The notes beneath the pieces were generated by a model. The model was not told where the DNA came from and did not search any database. It saw only the letters and a list, made by a program, of their open reading frames with translations. From Lindgomyces ingoldianus (taxonomy: Eukaryota; Ascomycota; Dothideomycetes; Pleosporales; Lindgomycetaceae), in contig NW_022985166.1 of assembly GCF_010093535.1 (NCBI RefSeq), positions 8,756 through 59,780 on the forward strand: 51,025 nucleotides of DNA, in the 5' to 3' direction. The position numbers and the translations under genes are program-made. Shown in pieces: positions 23,503 to 34,041 of this stretch (positions within the stretch are counted from its first letter, which is position 1; every line of letters starts with the position of its first letter).

Positions 23503-25368
23503 ACGTACTTCATGGGCGAGTTGCTTACACACCTAAGTCGCTTACTTTTGCTAAGACCCCACTACACTACTCTTTCTACACTAATGCATTCCTAACAACA
23601 CTACTTAAATGTGTTAAAGGAATATTAAATGCAGCTTACACTTTAGGCTTTTAAACAAAACGCAACACTTTCTAACTAACGCGCTGCAGCTATCTACAGG
23701 GTCTCTTAAAAGATAATAAGCAACTAACGCGCTAGACAACCTTTCTAAGCTAATTATATAGCTAACTTATAAAAGCTAGACAATAACAAAGAGTAGGTAA
23801 TTATTTAGCACATACTTAAGCTAGATGCGCAAGGATTTCCCCCCTAGCTAGCAGCTATAGCTAATATAGCTAATTCTTTACACGCTAAGCATAATATAAG
23901 CTATATTAGCATAAACTAGCCTAATATATTTATTAAGTGTTACCTAGAGCTTAGAGTAAAGTTTAAGCATAAGTATAACTATAAAAAAGCTTTTTATAAA
24001 GATCCTATAGTAATTTAAGGCTAGTTTAACCTTATAAAGAATATTAAAGCTAAGTATAGCATCTAGAATAACAACATGTACAACTTTAACAAGACAAGGT
24101 TTATAATAGGCTAGATATCTACTAGAGCAGTTGTTACAGGTTTAAAGAGACAAGGACAGCTAAAAGCAGTCTAGCTAGGTAACTAGGAGTAGACAACAGC
24201 TATCTAGGGCATTAATGCTAAAAAGTAGGCTATTCTGCCTTTTATTATCTTCTAGGGTGGCAACTACCTTTTAAACTAGTACAAGAAGGAAAATCTACTC
24301 TAAAATTAAGTTATTGCAATCTCTAAGCGCAGCTAGACTACTAATTAGCTTAGTCTAGACTAGTTAAAGCACTTTAACACGCATATAAAAAAGCGTACTG
24401 TTAGCAGCTACTGTCTGCTAGTTATTAACAGCTATAAGAGCTACAACTTACTTTATTTCTAGTAATACTATAAAGATAATAAGATTATTACTATTTATAT
24501 GCTTTTTTACTTATTACACCTTTTATAGCTACTTAATGTAGGTTGTTTTACTCCTTTAAAAAAGATGTATAAGCGCTAAGCTAAAAACTTTATGCGCAAC
24601 TAAATTACTTATATTACAAAGATAAAGTTCTTACTATGCTTTAAAGTAGCTTATAATGCTGTAATTACTTCTAGTAATATCTAAAAAGAGTTTTAAAGCG
24701 CTAGATTAGTTCCTTTTAACCTACAACAAGTTATAATAGGCTTTAATGTAAAGTTGCGCACTCTATTACTACTACTACCTATATACAATAAGCCCTAGCA
24801 GTTGTAAACCCTAAGCAATACTCTAGAACTTAGGTTATAATTAATGCTTATAAAGATAAAGATTTAAAAGCATATAAATAGTTTACTAACTTTTATAGTT
24901 AAAGTGTTTAAGAAGGTCTTAAAGAGGGCAGTAATAATTACATATAAGCTAGTGTTAGCATAACAGAAAATTACTAAGCTTTAAGCAGCTAATAAGGCCG
25001 CCACATAATATAAATTGCATAAAAGAAAGTAGATTAAGGCAGAAAGAACCTTAATAATTTAAAAAAGCCTGCACTTAACAGCTTTAAAGGAGTTTAGAGC
25101 GCACAGTAATAGGAAGAAGGCAAAAAAGCAGGTGCAAGCTAAAGTAGGTAAGCTATTCTAAAGGCGCTGCAGACAGTGCAATTAGACTAGGCATAACGCG
25201 CAAACATGTAAGTAAGAAGCAAAAGTAGTATCTAAATAATATTCTAAGCTGTACTGTACTATATAGTGCCAGAGCAGGTTGTTATAGGCTATAATAGAGT
25301 TTGTTAGGGTGGGGTCTTGGCAAAAGTAAGCGACTCAGGTGTGTGAGCGACTCGCCTATGAAGTACGT
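23503..25368 (+). mobile_element. Pogo/Fot1-like DNA transposon copy 1
   Basis: 1866 bp with inverted termini (ACGTACTTCATGGGCGAG...; the right end is the inverse) and TA duplications at 23501-23502 and 25369-25370. The inverted terminal repeat extends about 60 bp, including a conserved TTGCYAAGACCCC segment. It lies inside the solo Gypsy1 LTR. Transposase sequence runs on the plus strand but is interrupted by RIP-type stops. Confidence 0.9.
23590..25300 (+). pseudogene. Pogo/Fot1 transposase, RIP-inactivated
   Basis: Reading TAA/TAG as former Gln, the plus strand gives a pogo-type transposase: an N-terminal helix-turn-helix region ending ...QGFPPQLA-like sequence near 23840; a CENPB-type domain near 23880-24060 (FIKCYLELRVKFKHKYNYKK); the DDE_1 start MYNFNKTRF (family form YNFDETGF, first Asp now Asn) near 24075; then VVTGLKRQGQLK, TAIQGINA, LPFIIFQGG; a degraded second catalytic region near 24410-24440; LLQLLNVGCFTPLKK near 24525-24565; and a Cys-rich tail (RRCRQCNQTRHNAQTC) near 25160-25210. 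Multiple stops make it inactive. Confidence 0.85.
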
Positions 25369-25419
25369 TAAGTAGATTCCTACTGTATTTAGACCTATTG
25401 TCTTGCCTATGCTGTTACA

Positions 25420-25668
25420 ATTATTTCCTTAGGCAGCGTAGGTTACATGCACGCTATAACTACTATAATAAAGGTAAATAAATTCTTCTACTTTTTAAGC
25501 TTTTTTTTATAAGTCTAACTTATATACTATATGTAAGTTAATACTTTTAAAAGCTTTAAAAATAACTTTAAACCTTTTTATAATTTTTACTAATATATAT
25601 TTATAGCTTAATAAAGCTAAAAAAAAAGCTACCTACACATGTGCTACTGCTTTTTAGAGCTGCGCTGC
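25420..25668. other. Unassigned AT-rich sequence
   Basis: About 250 bp of RIP-like sequence between the solo Gypsy1 LTR and the next LTR. No domain, terminal repeat or open frame was recognised. Confidence 0.4.
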
Positions 25669-26282
25669 TGTTACAACCTACAATTAGGTTATAAGCTATC
25701 AGCTGGGAATGCCCCACCGTTTAGACGAACAAGGGTGGACTCCCTAACTCACCCCACCGAACGTGTCACGTGATTCGACGGACGACGAATGGACGACGAT
25801 AACGAACGGACTAGTAAGTAGATGTCTAGTCTAATAGAGACCTCTAGGTTGGGCGCGATGCGCGCTATTAAGCGCGTTTGCACGCAGCGCGCAACTATAG
25901 TTAACAACAATTAACTGCAATTAGACCTTAAGAAACCTATATATATAGTCTTAATCTTAACTAACAATTAGAGGCTGTAATTAAAGTTTAGTTTATTTTA
26001 ATAAACTAAGTAGGATTCTAGCTTTTTAATAAGCTGTAATACTAATTATATATCTTACACTGTATATACCTCTATTCCTGTTCTACAAACTGATTAACTA
26101 AGCGCTGTATACTACTGTTAGAGCTTAAACTATAATCTAGCTATTCTATTCCTTCTCTCTACCTAAACTACACTAAAGACTGTACATCTAAGATAGGTTC
26201 TTCTTCCTCTACTGCTTTATTAAACTATTAGCCTAAGTGCTTACAGCATTTAATAAGACCCTACTAAGTAAAGTTTATAACA
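25669..26282 (+). repeat. 5' LTR of the Gypsy2-related element
   Basis: 614 bp, TGTTAC...ATAACA. From about 25975 it is similar to the inner part of the Gypsy2 LTR (AGTTTAGTTTATTTT, GAGCTGTAATACT-like, ATATCTTACACTGTATATACC). 25700-25880 keeps many CpG sites. Confidence 0.75.
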
Positions 26283-26699
26283 TTAATTACTACCTACTTT
26301 AACTAAGTATAAATCCTTAACAACTTACAACTAATACTAGGATAATTACTGTTGCTTTTTTTTTTTAGAATAAGCTAAACTCTAACACTTAACAAAAAAG
26401 CTCTAATTAAGTAACTAAATAATATACTAAAAAAGCTGCGTAAACTTAAAGTAATAAAATAAAAAATAGTTAATCTAAAATAAATGTTATTATAATCAGC
26501 GTAAAACTAAGGACCTTAGGCTTTAAACTTATAAATATAAGCTTTATAATTAAAAGTTACAAACCTCTAGAGCTTTTTTTTAAGAAAAGTTAAGTATAGC
26601 TGCTAAAAAGACACTAAGGCTGTTACTACTTAAGCCTTTTACTAAAAGTTTAAAGAACCTTAGGCTCTTCTTTACAAGATGCTACCTCTATATATAATA

Positions 26700-28561
26700 A
26701 CGTACTTCATAGGCGAGTTGCTCACACACCTGAGTCGCTTACTTTTGCCAAGACCCCACCCTAACAAACTCTATTATAGCCTATAACAACCTGCTCTAGC
26801 ACTATATAGTACAGTACAGCCTAGAATATTATTTAGATACTACTTCTGCTTCTTGCTTACACATTTATGCGTTATGCCTAGTCTAATTGCACTGTCTGTA
26901 GCGCCTTTAAGATAGCTTACCTACTTTAGCTTACACCTGCTTCTTTGCCTTTTTTCTATTACTGCGCACCCTAAACTTCTTTAAAGCTGTTAAGTATAAG
27001 CTTTTTTAAATTATTAAAGTCTTTTTTACCTTAATCTACTTTTTTTTATGTAATTTATATTATGTAGTAGCCTTATTAGCTGCTTAAAGCTTAGTAATTT
27101 CTTATTACACTAACACTAGCTTATGCGTAATTATTGCTGCCTCTTTTAAAACCTTTTTAAACACTTTAACTATAAAAGTTAGTAAACTATTTATATGCTT
27201 TTAAATTCTTATCTTTATAAGCATTAATTATAACCTAAGTTCTAAGGTATTGCTTAGGGTTTATAACTACTAAGGCTTATTATATATAAGTAGTAGTAGT
27301 AATAAAGTGCATAACTTTATATTAAGGCTTATTATAACTTATTATAGGTTAAAAGAAACTAATCTAGCGCTTTAGAACTTTTTTTAAATATTACTAAAAA
27401 TAATTATAGTATTATAGGCTACTTTAAAGCATAGTAAAAACTTTATTTTTATAATATAAGTAATCTAGTTATGTATAAAGTTTTTAGCTTAGCGCCTATA
27501 CACTTTTTTTAAAAAAGTAAAATAACCTACATTAAGTAGCTATAAAAGGTGTAATAAGTAAAAAAGTATATAAATAGTAATAATCTTATTATCTTTATAG
27601 TATTACTAGAAATAAAGTAAGTTATAGCTTTTATAGCTATTAATAACTAGTAGATAGTAGCTGCTAATAGTACACTTCTTTATATGCGCATTAAAGTGCT
27701 TTAACTAGTCTAGACTAAGCTAATTAGTAGTTTAGCTACACTTAGAGATTATAATAACTTAATTTTAAAGTAGTTTTTTTTTTACTAGTTTAAAAAGTAG
27801 TTACTACCTTAAAAAATAATAAAAAGCAGAATAGCCTACTTTTTAGCATTAATGCCTTAGATAGCTGTTGTTTACTTCTAGTTACCTAGCTAGACTACTT
27901 TTAGCTGTCCTTGTCTCTCTAAACTTATAATAACTGCTCTAGTAGATATCTAGCCTATTATAAACTCTGTTTTATTAAAGTTGTACATGTTATTATTCTA
28001 GATACTATACTTAGCTTTAGTATTCTTTATAAGGTTAAACTAGCTTTAAATTACTATAAAAATTTTATAAAAAGCTTTTTTATAGTTATACTTACACTTA
28101 AACTTTACTTTAAGCTTTAAGTAACACTTAATAAATATATTAAGCTAGTTTATGCTAATATAGCCTATATTATACTTAGCGTGTAAAGAATTAGCTATAT
28201 TAGCTATAGCTACTAGCTAAAGGGGAAATCCTTACACATCTAGCTTAAGTATATGCTAAATAATTACTTACTTTTTATTATTATTTAGCTTTTATAAGTT
28301 AGCTATATAATTAGCTTAGAAAAGTTATTTAGTGTGTTAGTTACTTATTATCTTTTAAAAGACTTTATAAATAGCTGTAGTGTGTTGCTTAAAAAGTATT
28401 ATGTTTTATTTAAAAGCCTAGAGTGTAAGCTATATCTAATGTTCCTTTAACATGTTTAAGTAGTGTTATTAGGAATGCATTAGTGTAGAAAAAGTAGTGT
28501 AGTAGGGTCTTAGCAAAAGTAAGCAACTTAGGTGTGTAAGCAACTTGCCTATAAAGTACGT
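26700..28561 (-). mobile_element. Pogo/Fot1-like DNA transposon copy 2
   Basis: 1862 bp, same family as the copy at 23503 but inverted, with TA at 26698-26699 and 28562-28563 and perfect-looking outer inverted termini (ACGTACTTCATAGGCGAG / inverse). The transposase lies on the minus strand and is full of RIP-type stops. It is inserted in the gag region of the Gypsy2-related element. The left terminal repeat is almost free of RIP changes while the right one is mutated. Confidence 0.9.
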
Positions 28562-28967
28562 TATAACTAAGAGGCTTTCTAATTACATAAGGAAATAATA
28601 TTATAAATAGAACTCTACCTTAATAGACTACTTACTGTCTAGTTCTAACTCTATGCTAATAATTAGATAAACTTTAAAGTAAATAGCTACACACTTTTAC
28701 TTAAAACTAAAGAAGTGTTTAGCAGCATAGACTTTTTAAAAGAACCCCTTAATATAATTTATAAATTAGTAGATAAAGAAAAAACAGTAGCAGATAAAAT
28801 AAACACTCTGCAAGAAAGAAAAAAAACTATATAATACTACGCTACTTAATTTTATAAATAGCTAGCTATCTATAGATAGACAGACTAAAAGGCCTTTTAT
28901 AGAATATTTTATAAAGAACTCTATAATATAATTAAGAATAAATTTATATATAATAAAAAACTAACTA

Positions 28968-29742
28968 ACGTACTTTACAGGCAAGTTGCTTACACACCTA
29001 AGTTGCTTACTTTTGCTAAGACTCTACCCTAACAAACTCTATTATAGCCTATAACAAACTGCTCTAGCACTATATAGTATAGTACAGCCTAGAATATTAT
29101 TTAGATACTACTTCTGCTTCTTGCTTACACATTTACGTGTTATGCCTAGTCTAGTTACACTATTTGTAGCGCCTTTAAAATAGCTTACCTACTTTAGCTT
29201 ATACCTACTTTTTTACTTTTTTATTATTACTATGCGCCTTAAACTTTTTTAAAGCTATTAAGTATAAGCTTTTTTAAATTATTAAAGTTTTTTTTACTTT
29301 AATCTACTTTTTTTTATGTAATTTATGTTATGTAGTAGCTTTATTAGCTACTTAAAGCTTAGTAATTTTTTATTATACTAATACTAGCTTATATATAATT
29401 ATTACTACTTTTTTAAACCCTTTTTAAACACTTTAACTATAAAAGTTAGTAAACTATTTATATACTTTTAAATTTTTATTTTTATAAGTATTAATTATAA
29501 CTTAAGTTTTAAAGTATTACTTAAAGTTTATAACTACTAAGGCTTATTATATATAAGTAGTAGTAGTAATAAAGTGTATAAATTTATATTAAAGCTTATT
29601 ATAACTTATTATAAGTTAAAAAGAACTAATCTAGCGCTTTAAAACCTTTTTTAAATATTTCTAAAAGTAATTATAGCATTATAAGCTGCTTTAAAGCATA
29701 GTAGAAACTTTATTTTTATAATATAAGTAATTTAGTTATGTA
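28968..29742 (-). mobile_element. Pogo/Fot1-like copy 3, 3' part only
   Basis: Starts with the pogo terminus ACGTACTTTACAGG after TA (28966-28967) and aligns with 26700-27480 of copy 2 in the same orientation (3' end of the transposase on the minus strand). It stops at about 29742 within TAGTTATGTA, where element X begins; copy 2 continues TAAAGTTTTT at that point. The other part is not found in the window. Heavily RIP-mutated. Confidence 0.8.
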
Positions 29743-29797
29743 AAATACTACAACAGTTTATAAATAATCTGTAAAAGCAAAGCTTGCTTAGAGTAAT

Positions 29798-29961
29798 TGT
29801 TGCAACTACTAATTAGAGAGCAATAAGAAGCAAGTCTATTAACTATAAAAGGCTTATAGAGAGCTTAGGCGCTAAGTGTCTTAGGCTCCTTGTCTGAAAC
29901 ACAGGCGCGACACTAGGCCTATGTGCGCGACGCTAGGTCCCTGTGCTCTTCTTACGCAATA
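29798..29961 (+). repeat. Solo LTR of the TRIM-like family in X copy 1
   Basis: 164 bp similar to the 162 bp TRIM LTR (starts TGTTGCAACT for TGTCGCAACC, ends ACGCAATA for ACGCGACA), flanked by GTAAT at 29793-29797 and 29962-29966. It carries more RIP-type changes than the intact TRIM at 16322. Confidence 0.85.
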
Positions 29962-30089
29962 GTAATAGTTAGCGTATTAAAGTAAGTTGTCTAGGTTAAA
30001 GAATAGTTACAGCATAATGCTTAGCAAAGTAGTATTAGATAGGTAATAGACATATAATAATAACATTTAACTATAGCATGTAACTAATC

Positions 30090-30319
30090 TGTTTGCAGTG
30101 GTGACACTTGGATGTGTTGTCACCATAGTTGCACAATAGTCAGATGTGTTGTCATACAATAGTCAGATGTGTCAGCACTATAGTTGTATGCATCTTAGCA
30201 CAGTCTGTTGCTAAGACCCACCTAATTATTTCGCATATATATAGACTCCTGTAAAGGACTCCTCTAGCAATACATTTAATGCAGTTCCTTATGTCTCTAG
30301 TGCCTTACATAGCTTCACA
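30090..30319. repeat. Solo LTR of an otherwise unseen retrotransposon
   Basis: 230 bp, TGTTTGCAGT...GCTTCACA, with a 5 bp target duplication TAATC at 30085-30089 and 30320-30324. It includes GGATGTGTTGTCA-type repeats and a TATATATAGACTCC promoter-like box near 30237. X copy 2 has the empty site (33742-33760, reading ...TAATTACTAACAC in minus sense, with the C of TAATC changed to T). Orientation is not certain. It is probably copia-like by size and TATA spacing; that is an inference. Confidence 0.8.
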
Positions 30320-30998
30320 TAATCACTAACACACTAATATAGCTAAAAAAGTAAATAACAGTTAGCTCTAGCTCTTAACGCGTTTGTGCCCTTGTAATAG
30401 TCTTCTTTTGTCACAGTTATGTTACAGCTATCTAACCCCTGAGTACCCTAAGGGCTTAGCACAGGGTATATAGGCTTCTTAGCCTCTGTACCTCTGCCTC
30501 TAACCCTAAGGTTTACTCTCTCTTGTTACCCCCCTATCCTGCATTCCCTCTCTGTAACCTGTTTCCTGCTTAATACCTCTTACATCCTTCTTTTTGCACC
30601 TTGCGGTCTCTAGCGTTGTGTAATAAGGTAGACGCCCTGCCTGCTAAGCTACTACTATGCGACTTTCCCTACTATACTAAAAGGTACGCACGGGAATACT
30701 TAAGCTAAGTATTCTAGCATAGTATAATATATATATAGATAATGCTAGAGCTAGCACTAGCACTAGCGGTTGTCTCTAGTCTAGCCTAAACCTCTATAAG
30801 CAAGAGAAGGCCACATGGTTAACTGTGCCTACCTTGTTACACGTTGCGTCTGTTCCTTTCACCGCCTAATACTGCCACGCTATGCCTAATACTGCTACCT
30901 AATATCTTTAATTTAATTGTTTTAGCATTAAAGCCCTAGTTGTAGAGCTGCAGCTTGTGTAGTTTGTTGCCTCTGCAGGAATTTCTTAGAGTGCTAGG

Positions 30999-31288
30999 TG
31001 TAACGGCGCAGGCAAGACAATGGGTCCGAATGCGGTGGGAATCCACTCAGAGGCATATGGGAGTGCGTGGGGACTCTGAACCTGGGAATGCTATTAACAC
31101 CTATAGGCCTTGTACAAAAGGATATTAGAAAACTACTAAGCTAGCTACAGAGGCAAGGTGCAACTAAATACATAAGAGAATAGAGGTAACTGCAGAGGAC
31201 TAGGTTAAGTTATAGTTAGGGCTAATACAGGGACCCTTTAGATAGGATCTAAGCAACCTAAGATAGAATAATTTATAGAATTATTACA
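30999..31288 (-). repeat. 3' LTR of Gypsy1 copy 2
   Basis: 290 bp, begins TGTAACGGCG, ends ATTACA. The first ~90 bases are clean (CpG retained) and the rest is RIP-mutated, as in copy 1. Confidence 0.88.
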
Positions 31289-31937
31289 CTACTCCCTCTT
31301 TTATAAGCTAATAGTTTTTATTTATAGTATATAAAAAAAATTTAAAACTAATTTAAAACTAATTTAAATAAAATATAATAAGTATAACTATTTTAACTAA
31401 AAAATTTTATTACTAAGAAATAAACTAAAAACCTAATACTAATATAATGCTTTTATTATAATGTTTTTGTTTAGTAGTAACTAGTAGTGTAGTTATTATT
31501 AATATAGTACATTTATTATTTATAGTAATAAGTATTTACTTACCTTACTTATATAGTTTAGTTAATGTTATTAGTTTTTTTTAAGCTATTATTTAAATCT
31601 TTACTTTATAAGTATTATTATGCACTTAACATCTTATTAGCAGAGCTTGCTCTGCTTATTATATTCGGGTTTGCAGAACGAAAAGTTGAGCAGAATCTCC
31701 TCTTTTGGACGCGCTAGTTAGTCAGAATTTCTTCGGATAAACCCCGGTAACGCTGTTTCTCTGTCACCTTATGTGTTTCTTATATTCTTTTATAAAAAAA
31801 TGTATACCTAATGTAAGTGCACCTTTATGCTAATTTGCATGCAGTTTGCTCCAGCATGCGTTGTGTAAAACATGTTTAAATTATAGTTAGTTGCGTCTGT
31901 TCCACCTCTCTAGCCACATCGGTGTGTCGGGGATTGG

Positions 31938-31999
31938 NNNNNNNNNNNNNNNNNNNNNNNNNNNNNNNNNNNNNNNNNNNNNNNNNNNNNNNNNNNNNN
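31938..31999. other. Assembly gap (62 N)
   Basis: A run of N directly followed by a 10-bp tandem array. The array is the likely reason the assembly broke here, so the true gap length may differ. Confidence 0.98.
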
Positions 32000-32084
32000 T
32001 TGCAGCATGTTGCAGCAAATTGCAGCATTTTGCAACATTTTGCAGCATGTTGCAGCAAATTGCAGCAAATTGCAGCATGTTGCA
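32000..32084. repeat. 10-bp tandem array TTGCAGCAWD, unmutated
   Basis: About eight and a half units of 10 bp: TTGCAGCATG, TTGCAGCAAA, TTGCAGCATT, one TTGCAACATT variant, and so on. On the other strand the unit is TTTGCTGCAA or CATGCTGCAA. The left edge is hidden in the assembly gap. Confidence 0.95.
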
Positions 32085-32275
32085 AGCTGGTCGCGCATAG
32101 GGCTAGTGCGCGAGGGACTCGGACCGGAAAAACAAAAGCCGAGCAACACGAGCAGAGCAGAAAAAGGATCGAATAATCAAAACAATCAATCATTATCCTA
32201 TACATTATATCTAAACCCATCATTCATCTCAGGAAGCCTAGAAACAGTGTTTTAATCTAACAGTGTTAGGGATTA

Positions 32276-32650
32276 GTAGTTGCTTACACACCTGAGTTGC
32301 TTACTTTTGCTAAGACTACACCACAATAAACTTTATTATAGCCTATAACAACCTGCTCTAGCACTATAGAGTAGAGTATAGCTTAGAATATTATTTAGAT
32401 ACTACTTCTACTTCTTGCTTACACGTTTGCACGTTATGCCTAGTCTAATTGCACTGTCTGTAGCGCCTTTAGGATTGCTTACCTACTTTAGCTTACACTT
32501 GCTTCTTTACCTTCTTCCTGTCACTGCGCGCTCTAACCTTCTTTAGAGCTGTTAAGCGCAGGCCTTTCTAAATGTAGCTGCCTTATTAGCTGCTTAAAGC
32601 TTAGTAATTTTCTATTACGCTAACACTAGCTTATGTATAGTTATTGCTGC
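32276..32650 (-). mobile_element. Pogo/Fot1-like fragment inside element X
   Basis: From TAGTTGCTTACACACCTGAG it aligns with the left part of pogo copies 2 and 3 (terminal repeat without its first ~20 bases, then the 3' end of the transposase on the minus strand, including the Cys-rich tail region near 32400-32490). A stretch present in the other copies is missing near 32568. RIP damage is lighter than in copy 3. Confidence 0.75.
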
Positions 32651-32760
32651 CCTTTTTAAGGCTTTTTTTCTAGAGACATTACCCCTCTATAACCCTCTCT
32701 ATATGTAGAGCTACTTGTAACACAACTAATATCTACTAGAGATTGCTGCCTGCTGCTGTA

Positions 32761-32880
32761 ATCTACTATAGTTTACTGTAATTTACTATAGTTTGCTGTA
32801 ATTTACTGTAGTTTGCTATAATTTGCTGTAGTTTACTGCAATTTACTGTAGTTTACTATAATTTACTATAGTTTACTTTA
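32761..32880. repeat. 10-bp tandem array RTTTRCTRTA, RIP-mutated form
   Basis: Twelve 10-bp units in exact register. The first base mostly alternates A/G, giving a 20-bp higher-order unit. The consensus is what TTTGCTGCAA (the reverse complement of the array at 32000) would become after CpA-to-TpA changes on both strands; a residual unit reads GTTTACTGCA. A few less regular units precede it from about 32740. Confidence 0.92.
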
Positions 32881-33038
32881 TGCATCTTTTAACACTAGTA
32901 GGAAATCTCTTACTAACACCTCTAGGCATTAGCCTATTATATTTAAACAGTAGTTAAAGAAGCTAAACTAGTAGTTATGTAAGTAAAACAGCTTATTAAG
33001 GTATTACATATACTACATTAATCTTTGCAGTAATAGAG

Positions 33039-33063
33039 AGGCAGAGGCAGAGGCAGAGGCAGC
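33039..33063. repeat. GAGGCA hexanucleotide repeat
   Basis: Four units of GAGGCA at the edge of the region shared with X copy 1. The matching place in X copy 1 was lost to the Gypsy1 insertion at 30999. Confidence 0.85.
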
Positions 33064-33877
33064 GCTAGAGCTCCCTCACACTCTAAGAAATTCCTGCAGA
33101 GGTAATAAAATACATAAGCTAAGGCTCTACAACTAGGGCTTTAATGCTAAAATAATTAAATTAAAGATATTAAATAGTAGTATTAGGCATAGTGTAGCAG
33201 TATTAGGCAGTAAAAGGAATAGGTGTAATGTGTAATAAAGTAAGCATAGTTAACTATGTAGCCTTCTTTTGCTTATAGAGGTTTAGGCTAGACTAGAGAC
33301 AACTGCTAGTGCTAGTGCTAGCCCTAGCATTATCTATATATATATTATACTATGTAAGAATACTTAGCTTAAGTATTCCTGTACGTACTTTTTAGTACAG
33401 TAGGGAAAGTTGCATAGTATTAGCTTAGTAGGCAGGGCGTCTACCTTATTACACAACGCTAGAGACCGCAAGGTGCAAAAGGGAGAATGTAAAAGGTATT
33501 AAGCAGGAAACACAGGTTATAGAGAGGGAATGCAGGATAGAGGGGTAACAAGAGAGAGTAAACCTTAGGGTTAGAGGCAGAGGTATAAAGGCTAAGAAGC
33601 CTATATACCCTATGCTAAGCCCTTAGAGTACTTAGGGGTTAGACAGCTATAACATAACTATAATAAAAAAAAACTATTATAAAAGTAAGAACACATTAAA
33701 AGCTAAAGCTAGCTATTATTTATATTTTTAGCTATATTAGTGTGTTAGTAATTAGTTACATGCTATAGTTAAATGTTATTATTATACATTTATTACTTAT
33801 TTAATACTACTTTGCTAAGCATTATGCTGTAACTATTCTTTAACCTAGATAACTTACTTTAATGCGCTAACTATTAC

Positions 33878-34041
33878 TGTTGCGTAAGAAGAGCACAGGG
33901 ACCTTGCGTCGCGCACATAGGCTTAGTGTTGCGCCTGTGTTTTAGACAAGCAGCCTAAGACACTTAGCGCCTAAGCTCTCTATAAGCCTCTTATAGTTAA
34001 TAGACTTGCTTCTTATTGCTCTCTAATTAGCAGTTGTGATA
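33878..34041 (-). repeat. Solo LTR of the TRIM-like family in X copy 2
   Basis: 164 bp inverse counterpart of 29798-29961, at the same site in X, flanked by ATTAC (33873-33877 and 34042-34046; GTAAT in minus sense). It was therefore present before the two X copies separated. RIP-type differences separate the two. Confidence 0.85.

Larger units (their letters stand above)
23262..25419 (+). mobile_element. Solo Gypsy1 LTR, split by a pogo transposon
   Basis: 23262-23502 joined to 25371-25419 reconstructs one Gypsy1 LTR in the opposite orientation to copy 1 (starts TATAAC for TGTAAC, ends GTTACA), with no internal Gypsy sequence next to it. Removing the pogo and one TA restores the LTR exactly at CCTCTAAGTAG. 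The flanking 5-mers are CTTAT and ATTAT, which match at only four positions, so a target duplication is not proven. Confidence 0.8.
25669..28967 (+). mobile_element. Gypsy2-related retrotransposon, 5' part, broken by pogo insertions
   Basis: A 5' LTR (25669-26282, TGTTAC...ATAACA) is followed by leader and gag-like sequence at 26283-26699, then, after a pogo insertion, 28564-28967. The LTR middle and the gag region (GTTCTAACTCTATGCTAATAAT near 28640, AAACTAAAGAAGTGTTTAG near 28705) align with the complete Gypsy2 at 40521-48207, but the LTR start differs, so it is a related subfamily. The 3' remainder is not in view. The outer LTR part, about 25700-25880, is GC-rich and little mutated. Confidence 0.75.
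29743..30998 (+). mobile_element. Element X copy 1 (unclassified), truncated by Gypsy1
   Basis: Starts AAATACTACAACAG and is homologous over about 1 kb, inverted, to 33065-34096. It carries a TRIM-family solo LTR (29798-29961) shared with the other copy and a later solo LTR (30090-30319) that the other copy lacks. 30440-30700 has a TATATA box-like sequence and a GC-balanced segment resembling an LTR or Pol III-type unit. It ends where the Gypsy1 LTR starts at 30999. No coding sequence was recognised, so the class is unknown. Confidence 0.6.

Noticed and set aside
30600..30680. tRNA-like or SINE-like segment in element X (A-box-like GTGTAATAAGG, CTGCCTGCTAAGC anticodon-like stretch)
   Set aside because: I could not fold a consistent cloverleaf and found no convincing B box; kept only as a vague resemblance.
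31876..32255. Several open frames on both strands through 31876-32255
   Set aside because: They run through the run of N and translate a 10-bp tandem array; none is a credible gene.
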